This document shows positions 1 through 8,167 of a stretch of DNA of 27,581 bases, in pieces (position 1 is the stretch's first letter; every line of letters begins with the position of its first letter). The notes beneath the pieces are model-generated. The model worked only from the letters and a program-made list of their open reading frames with translations. It ran no database searches and was not told the origin of the DNA. Origin of the DNA: Prevotella sp. UBA3288 (GTDB lineage: Bacteria; Bacteroidota; Bacteroidia; Bacteroidales; Bacteroidaceae); contig DETM01000021.1 in the NCBI GenBank assembly GCA_002361655.1, positions 30,659 through 58,239 on the forward strand. The letters are read 5' to 3'. The position numbers were made by a program, and so were the translations under genes.

Positions 1-1932
1 AAGCACTCCAACTACGACACCGATGTGTTCCAGCCCATCATCAAGGCCGAGCAGCAAATCACGGGATTGAAATATACAACTTTCGAGGACGAGGCCAATA
101 GCAAGGAGCCGATTGCCAAAGAGCAGGACGACATCAACGTCGCCATGCGAGTCTGTGCCGACCACCTGCGTGCCGTCGCGTTCTCTATCGCCGACGGTCA
201 GTTGCCTTCGAACGCCAAGGCCGGCTACGTCATCCGCCGCATCCTGCGCCGTGCCGTGCGCTATGCCTACACCTTCCTCGGCCAGAAAGAGGCCTTCCTC
301 TACAAACTGCTGCCCACGCTCGTCGAGGAGATGGGCGATGCCTTCCCTGAGTTGAAGGCTCAGCAGATGCTCATCGCCAAGGTGATGAAAGAAGAAGAGG
401 ATGCCTTCCTGCGTACCCTGGACAAAGGCATCTCGTTGCTCGACAAGGCCATGGAGCAGTTGCGTGCTGAGGGTAAGACCGAACTCGACGGCGTACAGGC
501 ATTCCGTATGTTCGACACCTATGGTTTCCCTCTCGACCTCACCGAACTGATTTGTCGTGAGAACGGATTCACGGTCAACGAGGAGCAGTTCAATGTGGAG
601 ATGCAGAAACAGAAAGACCGTGCCCGCAATGCCGCACAAGTGGAGAATGGCGACTGGGTCACAGTGCCCGGCGGTTCTCCCGCCGCGGAACAGCAGTTCG
701 TGGGCTACGACTACACCGAATACCCCTGCCACATCCTGCGCTACCGTAAGGTCACCCAGAAGAAGAACGAGTTCTACGAACTGGTACTCGACTATACCCC
801 CTTCTATGGTGAGATGGGCGGACAGGTGGGCGACCAAGGCGTGCTGGCAGGTGAGAACGAGACCGTCGAGATTGTCGACACCAAGCGTGAGAACAACCAG
901 AGTGTCCACATCGTCAAGCAACTGCCCAAGGACCCCACGGCCGAGTTCATGGCCTGCGTCGATACCGACAAGCGTGATGCCTCGGCAGCCAACCATACCG
1001 CTACCCACTTGCTCGACTATGCCCTCAAGCAGGTTCTCGGCGACCATGTGGAGCAGAAGGGCTCGTTTGTCAGTCCCGATGTGCTGCGTTTCGACTTCTC
1101 GCATTTCCAGAAGGTCACCGACGAGGAACTGCGCCAGGTGGAGCGTATGGTGAACGACATGATCCGTCAGGATATCCATATCGACGAGCATCGCGACATG
1201 CCTTTTGAAGAGGCAAAGAAACTGGGAGCCATCGCTCTCTTCGGCGAGAAATACGGCGACAAGGTGCGTGTGGTACGCTTCGGTCCCTCTTGCGAGTTCT
1301 GCGGCGGTGTCCATGCCTCGTCTACCGGTCGTATCGGATTCTTCAAGATTATCTCTGAGAGCAGTGTGGCCGCCGGCATCCGCCGTATTGAGGCCAAGAC
1401 CGGTCGTGAGTGCGAAGATCTGCTCTATGTGATGGAAGACCATCTGAAGGCCGTCAAGGCTTTCTTCAACAACGCCAAGGATCTGGAGAGCGTCATCCGC
1501 AAGTATATCGACGAGCACGACCTGATGAAGAAGGAGATAGAGTCGTTCCAGGCTCAGGCTGTGGAGCGTACCAAGAACTACCTGCTCACTGAGATACATA
1601 CCGTCAATGGTGTCCATGTCATCACTGCCACACTTGAGATGCAGCCCAACTCGGTGAAGGACCTGGTGTTCCAGTTGCGTGCGGCCGTCGAGCCTCCCTT
1701 CCTCGGTGTCGTCGGCTCCACCTTCCAGGGTAAGCCGATGCTCAGCATCATGATGAGCGACGACCTGGTGAAGGATCACGGTCTGAACGCCGGTCAGATG
1801 GTGCGCGAAGCCGCCAAACTCATCCAGGGAGGCGGCGGTGGCCAGCCCCACTACGCCCAGGCCGGCGGCAAGAATGCCGATGGTCTGAAGGCTGCCGTGG
1901 ACAAGGCCGTAGAACTGGCCAATCTGAAATAA
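1..1932 (+). CDS. alaS: Alanyl-tRNA synthetase, 3' part (5' end outside window)
   Basis: Alanyl-tRNA synthetase charges tRNA-Ala and hydrolyses mischarged Ser/Gly-tRNA-Ala in the cytoplasm. The reading frame is open from base 1 ([12 protein letters not shown]), so the GTG at 25 is not a true start. About 643 residues are visible; the family is usually about 870, so the catalytic core lies upstream. Visible parts, in order: the C-terminal part of the aminoacylation and tRNA-binding region; the editing domain with the zinc-type motif NHTATHLLD (near base 995) and its partner CGGVH (near 1300); then the DHHA1-like tail with [16 protein letters not shown] just before the stop. The frame is intact throughout. 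A tandem 25-bp duplication and a strong terminator follow. Identification is close to certain from these motifs. Confidence 0.97.
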   Translation, partial: KHSNYDTDVFQPIIKAEQQITGLKYTTFEDEANSKEPIAKEQDDINVAMRVCADHLRAVAFSIADGQLPSNAKAGYVIRRILRRAVRYAYTFLGQKEAFLYKLLPTLVEEMGDAFPELKAQQMLIAKVMKEEEDAFLRTLDKGISLLDKAMEQLRAEGKTELDGVQAFRMFDTYGFPLDLTELICRENGFTVNEEQFNVEMQKQKDRARNAAQVENGDWVTVPGGSPAAEQQFVGYDYTEYPCHILRYRKVTQKKNEFYELVLDYTPFYGEMGGQVGDQGVLAGENETVEIVDTKRENNQSVHIVKQLPKDPTAEFMACVDTDKRDASAANHTATHLLDYALKQVLGDHVEQKGSFVSPDVLRFDFSHFQKVTDEELRQVERMVNDMIRQDIHIDEHRDMPFEEAKKLGAIALFGEKYGDKVRVVRFGPSCEFCGGVHASSTGRIGFFKIISESSVAAGIRRIEAKTGRECEDLLYVMEDHLKAVKAFFNNAKDLESVIRKYIDEHDLMKKEIESFQAQAVERTKNYLLTEIHTVNGVHVITATLEMQPNSVKDLVFQLRAAVEPPFLGVVGSTFQGKPMLSIMMSDDLVKDHGLNAGQMVREAAKLIQGGGGGQPHYAQAGGKNADGLKAAVDKAVELANLK

Positions 1933-1981
1933 GTCTGAAATAGGGAGCCTCTCAGAAGTCTGAAATAGGGAGCCTCTCAGA
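1932..1981. repeat. Perfect 25-bp tandem duplication after alaS
   Basis: Two identical 25-bp units occupy 1932-1956 and 1957-1981. Each begins AGTCTGAAATAGGG and ends CCTCTCAGA. The last alaS codons and stop (ATCTGAAATA) match the start of the unit, so a partial third copy sits inside the gene end. The unit ends (TCTGA and TCAGA) are complementary, so each could form a weak hairpin. Confidence 0.9.
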
Positions 1982-1988
1982 AATAAAA

Positions 1989-2024
1989 AAATCCGAATCG
2001 CTTGGCGGTTCGGATTTCTTTTTA
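1989..2024. terminator. Bidirectional intrinsic terminator between alaS and the tRNA genes
   Basis: A 13-bp stem (AAATCCGAATCGC, loop TTG, then its complement with one G-T pair) spans 1989-2017. It is followed by CTTTTTAT on the plus strand and by TTTTTTATTT when read on the minus strand. It can therefore end alaS from the left and the two tRNA genes from the right. Confidence 0.88.
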
Positions 2025-2051
2025 TGATTAAAGAATAAGTTATATAAGAGG

Positions 2052-2133
2052 TGCGCCTGACAGGACTCGAACCTGCACATCGTGAGATACTAGATCCTAA
2101 GTCTAGCGCGTCTACCAATTCCGCCACAGGCGC
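2052..2133 (-). tRNA. tRNA-Leu (anticodon TAG)
   Basis: On the minus strand an 82-nt cloverleaf can be drawn. The acceptor stem GCGCCTG pairs with CAGGCGC, with an A discriminator. The anticodon stem CTAGA/TCTAG has loop CTTAGGA, giving anticodon TAG (leucine, CTA/CTN codons). A variable arm typical of class II tRNAs follows, then a T arm with GGTTCGAGTCC. The 3' CCA is not encoded. It lies downstream of tRNA-Val, probably in the same transcript. Confidence 0.93.
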
Positions 2134-2154
2134 TTGTTGTGTTTCTCGGAGAAG

Positions 2155-2228
2155 TGTCGACACTTGGATTCGAACCAAGGACCCCCACCATGTCAAGGTG
2201 ATACTCTAACCAACTGAGCTATGCCGAC
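2155..2228 (-). tRNA. tRNA-Val (anticodon GAC)
   Basis: On the minus strand a 74-nt cloverleaf is visible. The acceptor stem GTCGGCA pairs with TGTCGAC (one G-T pair), with an A discriminator. The D arm is of the form GCTCAGTTGGTTAGAG. The anticodon stem has loop TTGACAT, giving GAC (valine). The T arm is CTTGG-TTCGAAT-CCAAG. CCA is not encoded. The region ACCTTGACATGGTGGGGGTC resembles the E. coli tRNA-Val(GAC) anticodon arm. Confidence 0.93.
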
Positions 2229-2246
2229 ATTTTTGGAATGCGGGTG

Positions 2247-2254
2247 CAAAAGTA
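2247..2254 (-). promoter_or_regulatory. -7 promoter box for the tRNA-Val/tRNA-Leu transcript
   Basis: The minus strand reads TACTTTTG, an exact match to the Bacteroidetes TAnnTTTG box, 18 nt before the 5' end of tRNA-Val. Its position fits a start just upstream of the mature tRNA. No clear -33 TTTG at the ideal spacing was found. Confidence 0.6.
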
Positions 2255-2297
2255 CGACTTTTTTTTGAAAAGACCAAATAATATCGCGGAAAATTAG

Positions 2298-2305
2298 TAA
2301 CTTTG
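2298..2305 (+). promoter_or_regulatory. -7 promoter box for the btuF-like gene
   Basis: TAACTTTG matches the Bacteroidetes TAnnTTTG box and lies 20 bp before the ATG at 2326. The following bases, CCATCAAAAA, are the same as those after the folA promoter box on the minus strand near 26567. No well-spaced TTTG is seen upstream. Confidence 0.55.
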
Positions 2306-2325
2306 CCATCAAAAATCGAAATAAG

Positions 2326-3477
2326 ATGAAAAGAAACCATCTGTTGATGCCATTGTTTATGGTTATGGCGATATTGACAACGGCCTGTGGAGGACGAGTG
2401 AAAAGTGTTGACGAAGTGAGGCAGGGCGTGAGCGACACGCTGAAATATGCCAAGGGCTTTACGGTGCGGACACTGGACGACGGCGTGCGGCTGGTTGACG
2501 TGGCCGACCCCCAGACCGACGAAGACCGGATGCCGGTGGACTACCACTTTGCGCTGGTGCCGAAGGGGAGCCGGGGCGAGGTGCCGCAGGGCTATCAGCG
2601 GGTGGAGGTGCCTGTGGAGCGTACCATTGTGATGACTATGCTGCAGCTGTCGAACTTCACGGCTCTCGGTGCTCACGATGTGGTGCGAGGCATCACCGGC
2701 ACGAAGAATCTCTTTAATGAGGACATCCGTCGGCGGGTGGCTGACGGTCGTATGGTGAAGATTGGTATGGAGGGCAACTTCGACACCGAACTGATATTGG
2801 CGGCCCAGCCGGAGGTGATCTTTATCTCGCCCTTCAAACGTGGCGGCTATGATGCCATCAAGGAGACCGGCATCACGCTCATTCCCCATCTGGGCTACAA
2901 GGAACTGACACCCCTCGGCCAGGCAGAGTGGGTGAAGTTTGTGGGCCTGTTCATCGGAAAGGAGCGTGAGGCTGACTCGCTGTTTGCTGCCATCGAGACA
3001 CGTTATAACAGCCTGAAGGCGCTTGTGGCCGACCTGGATGAGGCGAGCCGTCCGACGGTGTTCAGCGGTGAGATGCATGGCGGCAACTGGTATGCCGTCG
3101 GTGGTAAGAACTCGCTGGCCCAGATTTTCCGTGATGCCGGAGCCAGATATGTCATCGACAATGATGATACCGGCGGCGTGAATATCGAGTTCGAACAGAT
3201 GTACGCCGCTGCTGCCGATGCCGACTACTGGCGTATCCTGAACAGTTTCGAAGGCGACTTCTCCTATGAGGCCCTGAAGGCGAGTGAGCCGCGCAACGAA
3301 CTCTTTAGGGCATTCCGCGAACATAAGGTCATCTACTGCAATATGAAGCAGACACCCTATTATGAGAAGTCGCCCATGATGCCCGACGTCCTCCTGTCCG
3401 ACCTGGTGGCCATCTTCCATCCCGACGTGCTGGGCGCTGACTATCAACCGACGTTTTATCATCTTCTAGTGCCCTGA
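2326..3477 (+). CDS. btuF: BtuF-like ABC transporter substrate-binding lipoprotein
   Basis: The 383-aa product starts with a lipoprotein signal (MKRNHLLMPL onward, lipobox LTTAC, Cys at 21). The mature part has the layout of the class III metal-chelate/B12 binding proteins. PVERTIVMTMLQLSNFTALGA begins the first lobe, EVIFISPF lies mid-protein, and SGEMHGGNWYAVGGKNSLAQIF begins the second lobe. It should bind a corrinoid in the periplasm and deliver it to the permease encoded 25 bp downstream. The ATG at 2326 is preceded by a -7 box. Placement beside the cobalamin operon favours corrinoid over ferric siderophore, but the family covers both, so the substrate is inferred. Confidence 0.85.
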   Translation: MKRNHLLMPLFMVMAILTTACGGRVKSVDEVRQGVSDTLKYAKGFTVRTLDDGVRLVDVADPQTDEDRMPVDYHFALVPKGSRGEVPQGYQRVEVPVERTIVMTMLQLSNFTALGAHDVVRGITGTKNLFNEDIRRRVADGRMVKIGMEGNFDTELILAAQPEVIFISPFKRGGYDAIKETGITLIPHLGYKELTPLGQAEWVKFVGLFIGKEREADSLFAAIETRYNSLKALVADLDEASRPTVFSGEMHGGNWYAVGGKNSLAQIFRDAGARYVIDNDDTGGVNIEFEQMYAAAADADYWRILNSFEGDFSYEALKASEPRNELFRAFREHKVIYCNMKQTPYYEKSPMMPDVLLSDLVAIFHPDVLGADYQPTFYHLLVP

Positions 3478-3502
3478 GTTAGTGGCTGGCGGTCTGAACA
3501 AT

Positions 3503-4534
3503 ATGAAGAAGCGTTTACTGCTGCTCGTGGCCTTACTGCTGGTCATCGCCGTGCTGTTTGTGCTGAACCTGCTGTTGGGCACGGTACATATTCCCGTGGG
3601 CGATGTCTGCCGAATTCTTGTTGGCAGCACCTCGGAGTCGGAAATATGGACGAATATCATTTGGAGTTCACGAGTGCCACAAGCCCTGACGGCTCTCATG
3701 GCCGGGGCCGGTTTGGCTGTGAGCGGCCTGCAGATGCAGACCGTCTTCCGCAATCCGTTGGCCGGTCCTTCGGTGCTGGGCATCAGCAATGGTGCCTCGC
3801 TCGGTGTCGCCTTCGTCGTGCTGTTGTCAGGATCGCTGGGTGGTGTGGCACTGAGCCGACTGGGCTATATGGGCGATGTGGCCATGTCGCTGGCGGCTAT
3901 CGTCGGTGCGCTGGCCGTGATGGGGCTCATCCTTTGGGTGGCTTCGCGAGTGAGAGGCAACGTCACCTTATTAATAATAGGTGTGATGATCGGCTATCTG
4001 GCGACGGCCATCATCGGGGTGCTGAAGTTTTTCTCGGCCGAGGAAGACATCAAGGCCTATGTGGTGTGGGGGCTAGGGTCGTTTGCCCGTGTGTCGGGCG
4101 ATCAGATGGTGCTGTTTGTAGCGCTGATGGCTGTGCTCCTGCCGTTGAGCATGCTGACGGTGAAGTCGATGAATGTCTATCTGTTGGGTGATGCCTATGC
4201 CCGCAACCTGGGCCTGGACATCCGTCGTGTCCGCTTTTGGCTGATTGTCTGTTCGGGTACGCTGGTAGCCATCGTCACCGCCTATTGCGGTCCGATCATG
4301 TTCATCGGACTGGCTGTGCCCCATCTGGCGCGGGCATTGTTTCGCAGCAGCGACCACCGTGTGCTGATGCCGGCCACGATGTTGGCAGGTGCTGCCCTGG
4401 CCTTGTTGTGCAATCTGATAGCGCGGATGCCCGGCTTCGAGGGTGCCTTGCCGGTCAATAGTGTCACAGCACTGGTTGGTGCTCCGGTGATAGCGAGTGT
4501 ATTGTTCCGTCGTCGGCAATCAGCAGCAGAGTGA
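3503..4534 (+). CDS. btuC: BtuC-like cobalamin ABC transporter permease (FecCD family)
   Basis: This 343-aa polytopic inner-membrane protein belongs to the FecCD/BtuC permease family. Visible family features: SRVPQALTALMAGAGLAVSG near residue 55, the signature QTVFRNPLAGPSVLGISNGA near residue 80, and a C-terminal GPIMFIGLAVPHLAR. An in-frame GTG at 3482 would add seven residues. The ATG at 3503 is preferred because MKKRLLLLVALLLVIAVLF starts directly with the first membrane segment. It would work with the upstream BtuF-like protein. The usual third gene, an ATPase (btuD), does not follow. Instead the last 71 bp overlap the 3' end of cbiJD on the opposite strand. Confidence 0.9.
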   Translation: MKKRLLLLVALLLVIAVLFVLNLLLGTVHIPVGDVCRILVGSTSESEIWTNIIWSSRVPQALTALMAGAGLAVSGLQMQTVFRNPLAGPSVLGISNGASLGVAFVVLLSGSLGGVALSRLGYMGDVAMSLAAIVGALAVMGLILWVASRVRGNVTLLIIGVMIGYLATAIIGVLKFFSAEEDIKAYVVWGLGSFARVSGDQMVLFVALMAVLLPLSMLTVKSMNVYLLGDAYARNLGLDIRRVRFWLIVCSGTLVAIVTAYCGPIMFIGLAVPHLARALFRSSDHRVLMPATMLAGAALALLCNLIARMPGFEGALPVNSVTALVGAPVIASVLFRRRQSAAE

Positions 4535-6395
4535 GTTCGCCGTGAGGCAGGAGTGGTTGGCAGTGGCGCAGGCAGTGGCGTATGACGACACGGGCGAAAT
4601 CGCTGGCTTCTTCTTTCGGCAGTCTTTCCCAGAGTTCGCGGGCAAGGGTTAATGGCGCGTTCTTGTTTGGACCGTCGTCCCTTTGCGACGGGTTGACAAG
4701 GGTGCATGAAGCATGGGCTTCGTCGAGCATCTGTTGTATGAATGCCAGGTTCATCGTTCCTTTCTTGCTGTGTGTGTCGAGTTGTCCCTCGGCCAGTTTG
4801 ACGGCTTTGCCCAGCATGACTCCCAGTGTGACCTTCGTAAAACCTAGTTCATCGGCCATGCGGAGCGTCTCTCCGATATAGTTGCCGTATTCTACGAATG
4901 CCTGTTGGGGCAGGGTGGGGTAGAGTGCTTTGACAAAGCGCTCGCTCTTGGCACCGCTGTTGATGACCACGCGGTCGGACCCACTGGCCTTTGCCACCTC
5001 CATACATTTGCGGATACTCTGGATGAAGGCCTCTTCGGAGAAGGGCTTCACGATGCCTGAGACACCGATGATCGAGATGCCGCCCTCGATGCCCAAACGG
5101 GGGTTGAAGGTTCGGTGGGCGATCTCGGCTCCGCCGGGGGCGGAAATCTTAATTATAAGTGAAGAGGGCAGAGTAAAGAGTGAAAAACTCCTTGCGTCCC
5201 TTTGGTGGCAAGCGAGCAAAACTCGATCGGCTACCGCCATCAGGTTATGACGTATCATCTCGCGGGGTCCTTTGTTGATGGCAGGCTCGCCGGGAGGATA
5301 GTCGAAACCGGGCAGTGTGAAACGGCCGATGCCCTCTCCCGCTTCGATGGTTACCCACTCGCCTGCTTTTGGGAGGTGTTGGGGGCCTTTCTCTCCCTTT
5401 GGGGTGATACGGGGGCGGGCTTTTTCTTTTGTGGTGAGGGCACGGGGGTGAGCCTCTGCCCTGATCTCCAACCCATTCGTCACGTCAGGGTCGTCGCCGC
5501 TTTCCTTGATGCAGTAGGCATAGCGGTCAGCGTAACCGACGGGCACACTGATGGTTTCGCCGTTGGGGAGGATGACGGGCACTTCCGGCCACATCTCGCC
5601 GGTCAGCAGACGTTTTGTGGCAGCGATGGCTGCTGCCGTGGCACAGGTGCCGGTGGTCAGTCCGCTGTGCAGAGGGAAGAACCCGGGCAGAAGTCGTTCC
5701 ACCATACGTCGCAAGCCATAAGGTCCGTCGACGTTATGGTCGAACGCCAGTGCCGGCCTTTTCAGTACGATGATGCGCATACCCTTTTCTCTGGCTGCCG
5801 TCACCTTCTCGTTGAAGCCCCCCGAACGGCCGCTCTCTTTCATCAGGATGGCATCGGCCTCGACATCGATGGCCGTCCCGTCTTCGTAGAAGCACAGTTG
5901 GTCGTCTGTGGCTCCTTGTTTGTGGGCCAGCAGGATACTGCTTTTGCGGTTCAGTATCCGATAGACGATTCTGACGCCCTGCTGTTCCAGGTATTTCAGC
6001 CGTCCGATACTCTGCACGCCCGTTGTGGCCAGCAGTGTATGGATGTCTGTCGGCACCTCGCCGTAGTCGTCAATCCATTCGATCGACGGGTCGCGGGGCG
6101 GATAGATGCGTTCGTAGCGGACGGCGGGTATCAGTAGTGCCGCCGCCGTTTGGACGATGGTCTGATGGAGCAGTGTGGCAAAGGGGTGGGCGGCATCGAC
6201 GATGAGACGGATGGCGTGCTCACGGCAGAACCCTATCATCGCCTCGCGGTCCATCGCTCCGTCGGTGCGCTGTCCGTGGTGCAAGGCGACGACCTGTTCG
6301 CCCGTCTTGGTGGAATAGTAGAATGGGGTGCCGGCCTCTTCCAGCACCTCTGCCGCCCGGCGGCCTTCCGTTGTTCCTCCGAATACGAGTATCAT
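4464..6395 (-). CDS. cbiJD: Fused CbiJ-CbiD: precorrin-6A reductase and cobalt-precorrin-5B C1-methyltransferase
   Basis: A 643-aa fusion. Residues 1 to about 238 are CbiJ/CobK (MILVFGGTTEGRRAA, then VDAAHPFA near 66-73), which reduces the corrin macrocycle. From about 240 the CbiD methyltransferase begins with the signature GLTTGTCATAAAIAA (245-259), followed by GEPAINKGPR and FNPRLGIEGGISIIG. The ATG overlaps the cbiGF stop by 4 bp, so translation is probably coupled. Two stretches look inserted relative to CbiD as I remember it: about 320-345 (TPKGEKGPQ) and about 393-415 (HQRDARSFSLFTLPSS, AT-rich DNA unlike its neighbours). The 3' end overlaps btuC convergently. It is the last gene of the operon. 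Confidence 0.93.
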   Translation of the reverse strand: MILVFGGTTEGRRAAEVLEEAGTPFYYSTKTGEQVVALHHGQRTDGAMDREAMIGFCREHAIRLIVDAAHPFATLLHQTIVQTAAALLIPAVRYERIYPPRDPSIEWIDDYGEVPTDIHTLLATTGVQSIGRLKYLEQQGVRIVYRILNRKSSILLAHKQGATDDQLCFYEDGTAIDVEADAILMKESGRSGGFNEKVTAAREKGMRIIVLKRPALAFDHNVDGPYGLRRMVERLLPGFFPLHSGLTTGTCATAAAIAATKRLLTGEMWPEVPVILPNGETISVPVGYADRYAYCIKESGDDPDVTNGLEIRAEAHPRALTTKEKARPRITPKGEKGPQHLPKAGEWVTIEAGEGIGRFTLPGFDYPPGEPAINKGPREMIRHNLMAVADRVLLACHQRDARSFSLFTLPSSLIIKISAPGGAEIAHRTFNPRLGIEGGISIIGVSGIVKPFSEEAFIQSIRKCMEVAKASGSDRVVINSGAKSERFVKALYPTLPQQAFVEYGNYIGETLRMADELGFTKVTLGVMLGKAVKLAEGQLDTHSKKGTMNLAFIQQMLDEAHASCTLVNPSQRDDGPNKNAPLTLARELWERLPKEEASDFARVVIRHCLRHCQPLLPHGELTLLLIADDGTIHSLSPEHQPVL

Positions 6396-8167
6396 GCTTC
6401 GCCTTGACGGAACAGATGGGTGAAGTACTTGTTGTAGAGTTCGGAGAGCCCCTGGCGGTTGTCGATAGCCTTGCCGATGACCAGCATCGTGGTCAGCGTC
6501 AGGTTGTTGTCGTGCACGATCTTGGCGAGGTCTTTCAGGACACCGCGGTAGATCTTCTGGTCGGGCCAGGTGAGATGGTAGCAGGCGGCGACCGGTGTGT
6601 CTTCAGGATATTCCTCTAGCAGTTCGCGCTGTACGTTGTCGACGACGGTGGCTGAGAGGAAGATACACATCGTACTCTGCGACCGGGCCAACAGGTGCAG
6701 TTGCTCTTTCTTTGGCATCGGTGTCCGTCCCCCGTCACGGGTCAGGATGATGGTTTGGGTGTTTCCTGGGATGGTGAACTGGCTGCGCAACTCGGCGGCA
6801 GCGGCCAGGAACGACGATATGCCCGGGGTGATATGATACGACATCCCTTCGCGGTCGAAGAATGCCATCTGCTCCTGTATGGCCCCGAAGATGCAGGGGT
6901 CGCCGGTATGCAGTCGAACGATGAAATGTCCCTTGTCGTAGTGCTCCTTCATCAGTTGGCATTGCTCTTCGAGTGCCATACCGGCCGACGAGCGCACCAC
7001 GGCTCCTGGCTTATGGCATGCCGTCAGCGCCTTGGGCACCAGTGAGCCGGCATAGAGGATCAGGTCGGCCCGTTCGAGCATCTTCCGGCCGCGGACGCTG
7101 ACCAAGTCGGGAGCGCCGGGGCCTGCACCCACAATCTCGATGTGGCCTTGGTGCCGGCGCAGGTACCGGCGGTTGATGGCCAGGGCTGCCGTCCAGTTCT
7201 TACCTTTAATCTTGGGAACAATGAGTTGTCCGTGGTCGGACCCCAAGATGGCCGCCGCCTCGCAGACACTTGGCGTGCCGACATGTCGGGCGACAGTCTC
7301 GCTGGGATTGGGCACGTCGACGGCAGCCAGTTCTTCGGCACTGTAGAAGATGACCTCTTCACCGTTGTTTCGGAGTGTCGAACAGAACGGCTCGTCTTTC
7401 TTGACATCGATGGTGCAGAAACGGCGGGAGCATGGCAGAAAGCCCAGTTTGCAAAATTCCGAATCAATCTCATCAAGGATTGTCTCATAGTTGCACGGAT
7501 AGTGAGCCAGCCCGAAGCCGATGGCGGCCACCATGGGTACGAAGTGGAGTTCCAGCATACCGCTGGGTGCCTGTCGGTTGTAGGGAGAGACGATGATAAG
7601 GAGGTCGTACTTTTTAGGGTCGGCCTCTCTGATGTCGTCGATGATGGTGACATGGTCGGGCTTGGTGGCCTCCAGGTAGTCGGTGCCCCGGTCGCGGATT
7701 TCCAGCAGCAGTGCCGTAGGTTGGCGGTTGACGAAGGCAAAGATGCAATTGTTTATGTTCCTGTCGTCGCTGGCTATGGACCAGTCGAAACGCTTGCTCA
7801 GCAGGTCGAGTGCCCATAGTCCGGCATTATCGCTCTGTGTGGTGATGACGGCTTTGGCTCCCGTGAAGTCTGCGATGTCGGCTGTCAGTTCGTTGGCACC
7901 GCCGACGTGACCGGAGAGCACGGCGACGACGTGTTGTCCCAGCGTGTCCATACACACCACGGCGGGGTCGGTGTGCTTGTCCTCGATATACGGGGCGATG
8001 GTGCGGACGCAGATGCCCATGGCTCCAATGAAGACGAAGGCATCGTAGTGATACCACTGCCGGCCTACTTCGGCACGTTTGATGATAGAGGCTTTGAACT
8101 TCTTCTGCAGCGTGCTGGCAATGTTGTTGCCGGCCTTGCTGATTTGTATGATGGCTATCTTCTGCAT
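6392..8167 (-). CDS. cbiGF: Fused CbiG-CbiF: cobalt-precorrin-5A hydrolase and cobalt-precorrin-4 C11-methyltransferase
   Basis: A 591-aa fusion. The N-terminal CbiG part carries GAMGICVRTIAPYIEDK and LSGHVGGANELT. It opens the lactone ring and releases C20 as acetaldehyde. From about residue 341 the CbiF part begins with IEIVGAGPGAPDLVSVRGRK, followed by YAGSLVP and a tetrapyrrole methyltransferase core with HTGDPCIFGAIQEQ. It methylates C11 with SAM. The frame stays open upstream of 8167, but the ATG at 8167 is chosen because MQKIAIIQISKAG is the natural CbiG start and the extension overlaps cbiET more deeply. The start overlaps the cbiET end by 13 bp and the stop overlaps cbiJD by 4 bp. 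Confidence 0.93.
   Translation of the reverse strand: MQKIAIIQISKAGNNIASTLQKKFKASIIKRAEVGRQWYHYDAFVFIGAMGICVRTIAPYIEDKHTDPAVVCMDTLGQHVVAVLSGHVGGANELTADIADFTGAKAVITTQSDNAGLWALDLLSKRFDWSIASDDRNINNCIFAFVNRQPTALLLEIRDRGTDYLEATKPDHVTIIDDIREADPKKYDLLIIVSPYNRQAPSGMLELHFVPMVAAIGFGLAHYPCNYETILDEIDSEFCKLGFLPCSRRFCTIDVKKDEPFCSTLRNNGEEVIFYSAEELAAVDVPNPSETVARHVGTPSVCEAAAILGSDHGQLIVPKIKGKNWTAALAINRRYLRRHQGHIEIVGAGPGAPDLVSVRGRKMLERADLILYAGSLVPKALTACHKPGAVVRSSAGMALEEQCQLMKEHYDKGHFIVRLHTGDPCIFGAIQEQMAFFDREGMSYHITPGISSFLAAAAELRSQFTIPGNTQTIILTRDGGRTPMPKKEQLHLLARSQSTMCIFLSATVVDNVQRELLEEYPEDTPVAACYHLTWPDQKIYRGVLKDLAKIVHDNNLTLTTMLVIGKAIDNRQGLSELYNKYFTHLFRQGEA

Noticed and set aside
2206..3462. Long open frame on the minus strand across the btuF-like gene
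   Set aside because: It reads through the tRNA genes and lies antisense to a clear binding protein; composition is histidine/glutamine-rich as expected for a shadow frame.
5202..6137. 311-codon plus-strand frame inside cbiJD
   Set aside because: Antisense to a well-conserved fusion enzyme; no recognisable motif. Similar long plus-strand frames over cbiET, cbiP and btuB were rejected for the same reason.
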